Shown here one piece after another: positions 5,547-5,720 of a stretch of DNA of 5,720 bases. A program made the translations under genes and the position numbers. This stretch comes from Nitrospiraceae bacterium (GTDB lineage: Bacteria > Nitrospirota > Nitrospiria > Nitrospirales > Nitrospiraceae): positions 1 through 5,720 of the forward strand of contig JAICXS010000147.1 in assembly GCA_025934615.1 (NCBI GenBank), in the 5' to 3' direction. Under the pieces are notes generated by a model that saw only the letters and a program-made list of their open reading frames with translations, did no database searches and had not been told where the DNA came from. Each line of letters starts with the position of its first letter. The stretch's first letter is position 1.

Positions 5547-5720
5547 TTACTCATTATCAGAATCGTCTGTACCGCCCTTAATCTCATATTTCTCCAACCG
5601 GTATCGAAAAGATCGTGTATTGAGCTGCAATAATCTGGCGGCTTTCTTTTTCACCCACCGGCTTCGCTCCAAGGCCTTCAGCAGCAGGTCTTTTTCAATC
5701 GAGTTGATGAGCTTCTCCAA
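5547..5720 (-). CDS. Sigma-54-dependent regulator (NtrC/PilR type), C-terminal Fis-like DNA-binding domain only
   Basis: My translation of the minus strand from base 5720 gives 57 residues ending at TAA (5549-5547); the rest of the gene is outside the window. The fragment contains EKDLLLKALERSRWVKKKAA followed by RLLQLNTRSFRYRLEKYEI. This is the Fis-type helix-turn-helix that ends sigma-54 enhancer-binding proteins, with the RYRLEKY signature common in NtrC- and PilR-like response regulators. A short acidic tail (GGTDDSDNE) ends the protein. The expected AAA+ ATPase and receiver domains are not visible, so the input signal, targets and exact subfamily cannot be judged. The stop lies 3 nt before ispE, placing the regulator in the same transcript. 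A free-standing Fis protein is less likely but not excluded by the fragment. Confidence 0.85.
   Translation of the reverse strand: MEKLINSIEKDLLLKALERSRWVKKKAARLLQLNTRSFRYRLEKYEIKGGTDDSDNE

Noticed and set aside
1..5720. CRISPR arrays, transposons, phage or toxin-antitoxin systems
   Set aside because: No spaced direct repeats, transposase motifs, long terminal inverted repeats or paired small genes of that kind were seen; the order is housekeeping throughout apart from one small ORF.

Overview
The window reads as a bacterial chromosomal segment dominated by a housekeeping gene block on the minus strand. From high to low coordinate the order is: the C-terminal end of a sigma-54-dependent (NtrC/PilR-type) regulator, ispE, prs, a long rplY/ctc, pth and ychF. 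A small plus-strand gene for a putative exported peptide follows, then the 5' two thirds of a minus-strand fabI that runs off the left edge. The pairing of a long CTC-type L25 with this gene order, the moderately GC-rich coding sequence and the protein flavour suggest a Gram-negative-like environmental lineage. Nitrospirota (Nitrospira-like) is my best guess, but it rests on recollection of similar gene orders and is not proven by the sequence.

Right edge to about 4620: the regulator fragment carries a Fis-type helix-turn-helix and ends 3 nt before ispE, so ispE is probably translationally coupled to it. ispE (MEP isoprenoid pathway) is followed by a 116-nt spacer before prs. The spacer starts with a perfect TTGACA hexamer at the ispE stop codon and also contains nested inverted repeats, so it may hold an internal promoter or a structured leader.

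4503 to 1012: prs makes PRPP, the activated ribose for nucleotide, His and Trp synthesis. A 115-nt spacer with small hairpins separates it from rplY. The next three genes are tightly packed (gaps of 2 and 6 nt). They share a translation theme: a 5S-rRNA-binding ribosomal protein, peptidyl-tRNA hydrolase, and the ribosome-associated ATPase/GTPase YchF. pth uses a TTG start.

1011 to 538: this is the only non-housekeeping part. It is an AT-rich gap holding one 54-residue plus-strand ORF with a strong Shine-Dalgarno and a clear signal peptide. The ORF converges with ychF and diverges from fabI, and I do not recognise its family.

537 to 1: the N-terminal 179 residues of FabI, with catalytic Tyr and Lys present.

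I see no tRNA or rRNA, CRISPR array, insertion sequence or phage gene. I do not see evidence for a new multi-gene system; the unassigned secreted peptide and the spacer structures are the items most worth a second look.
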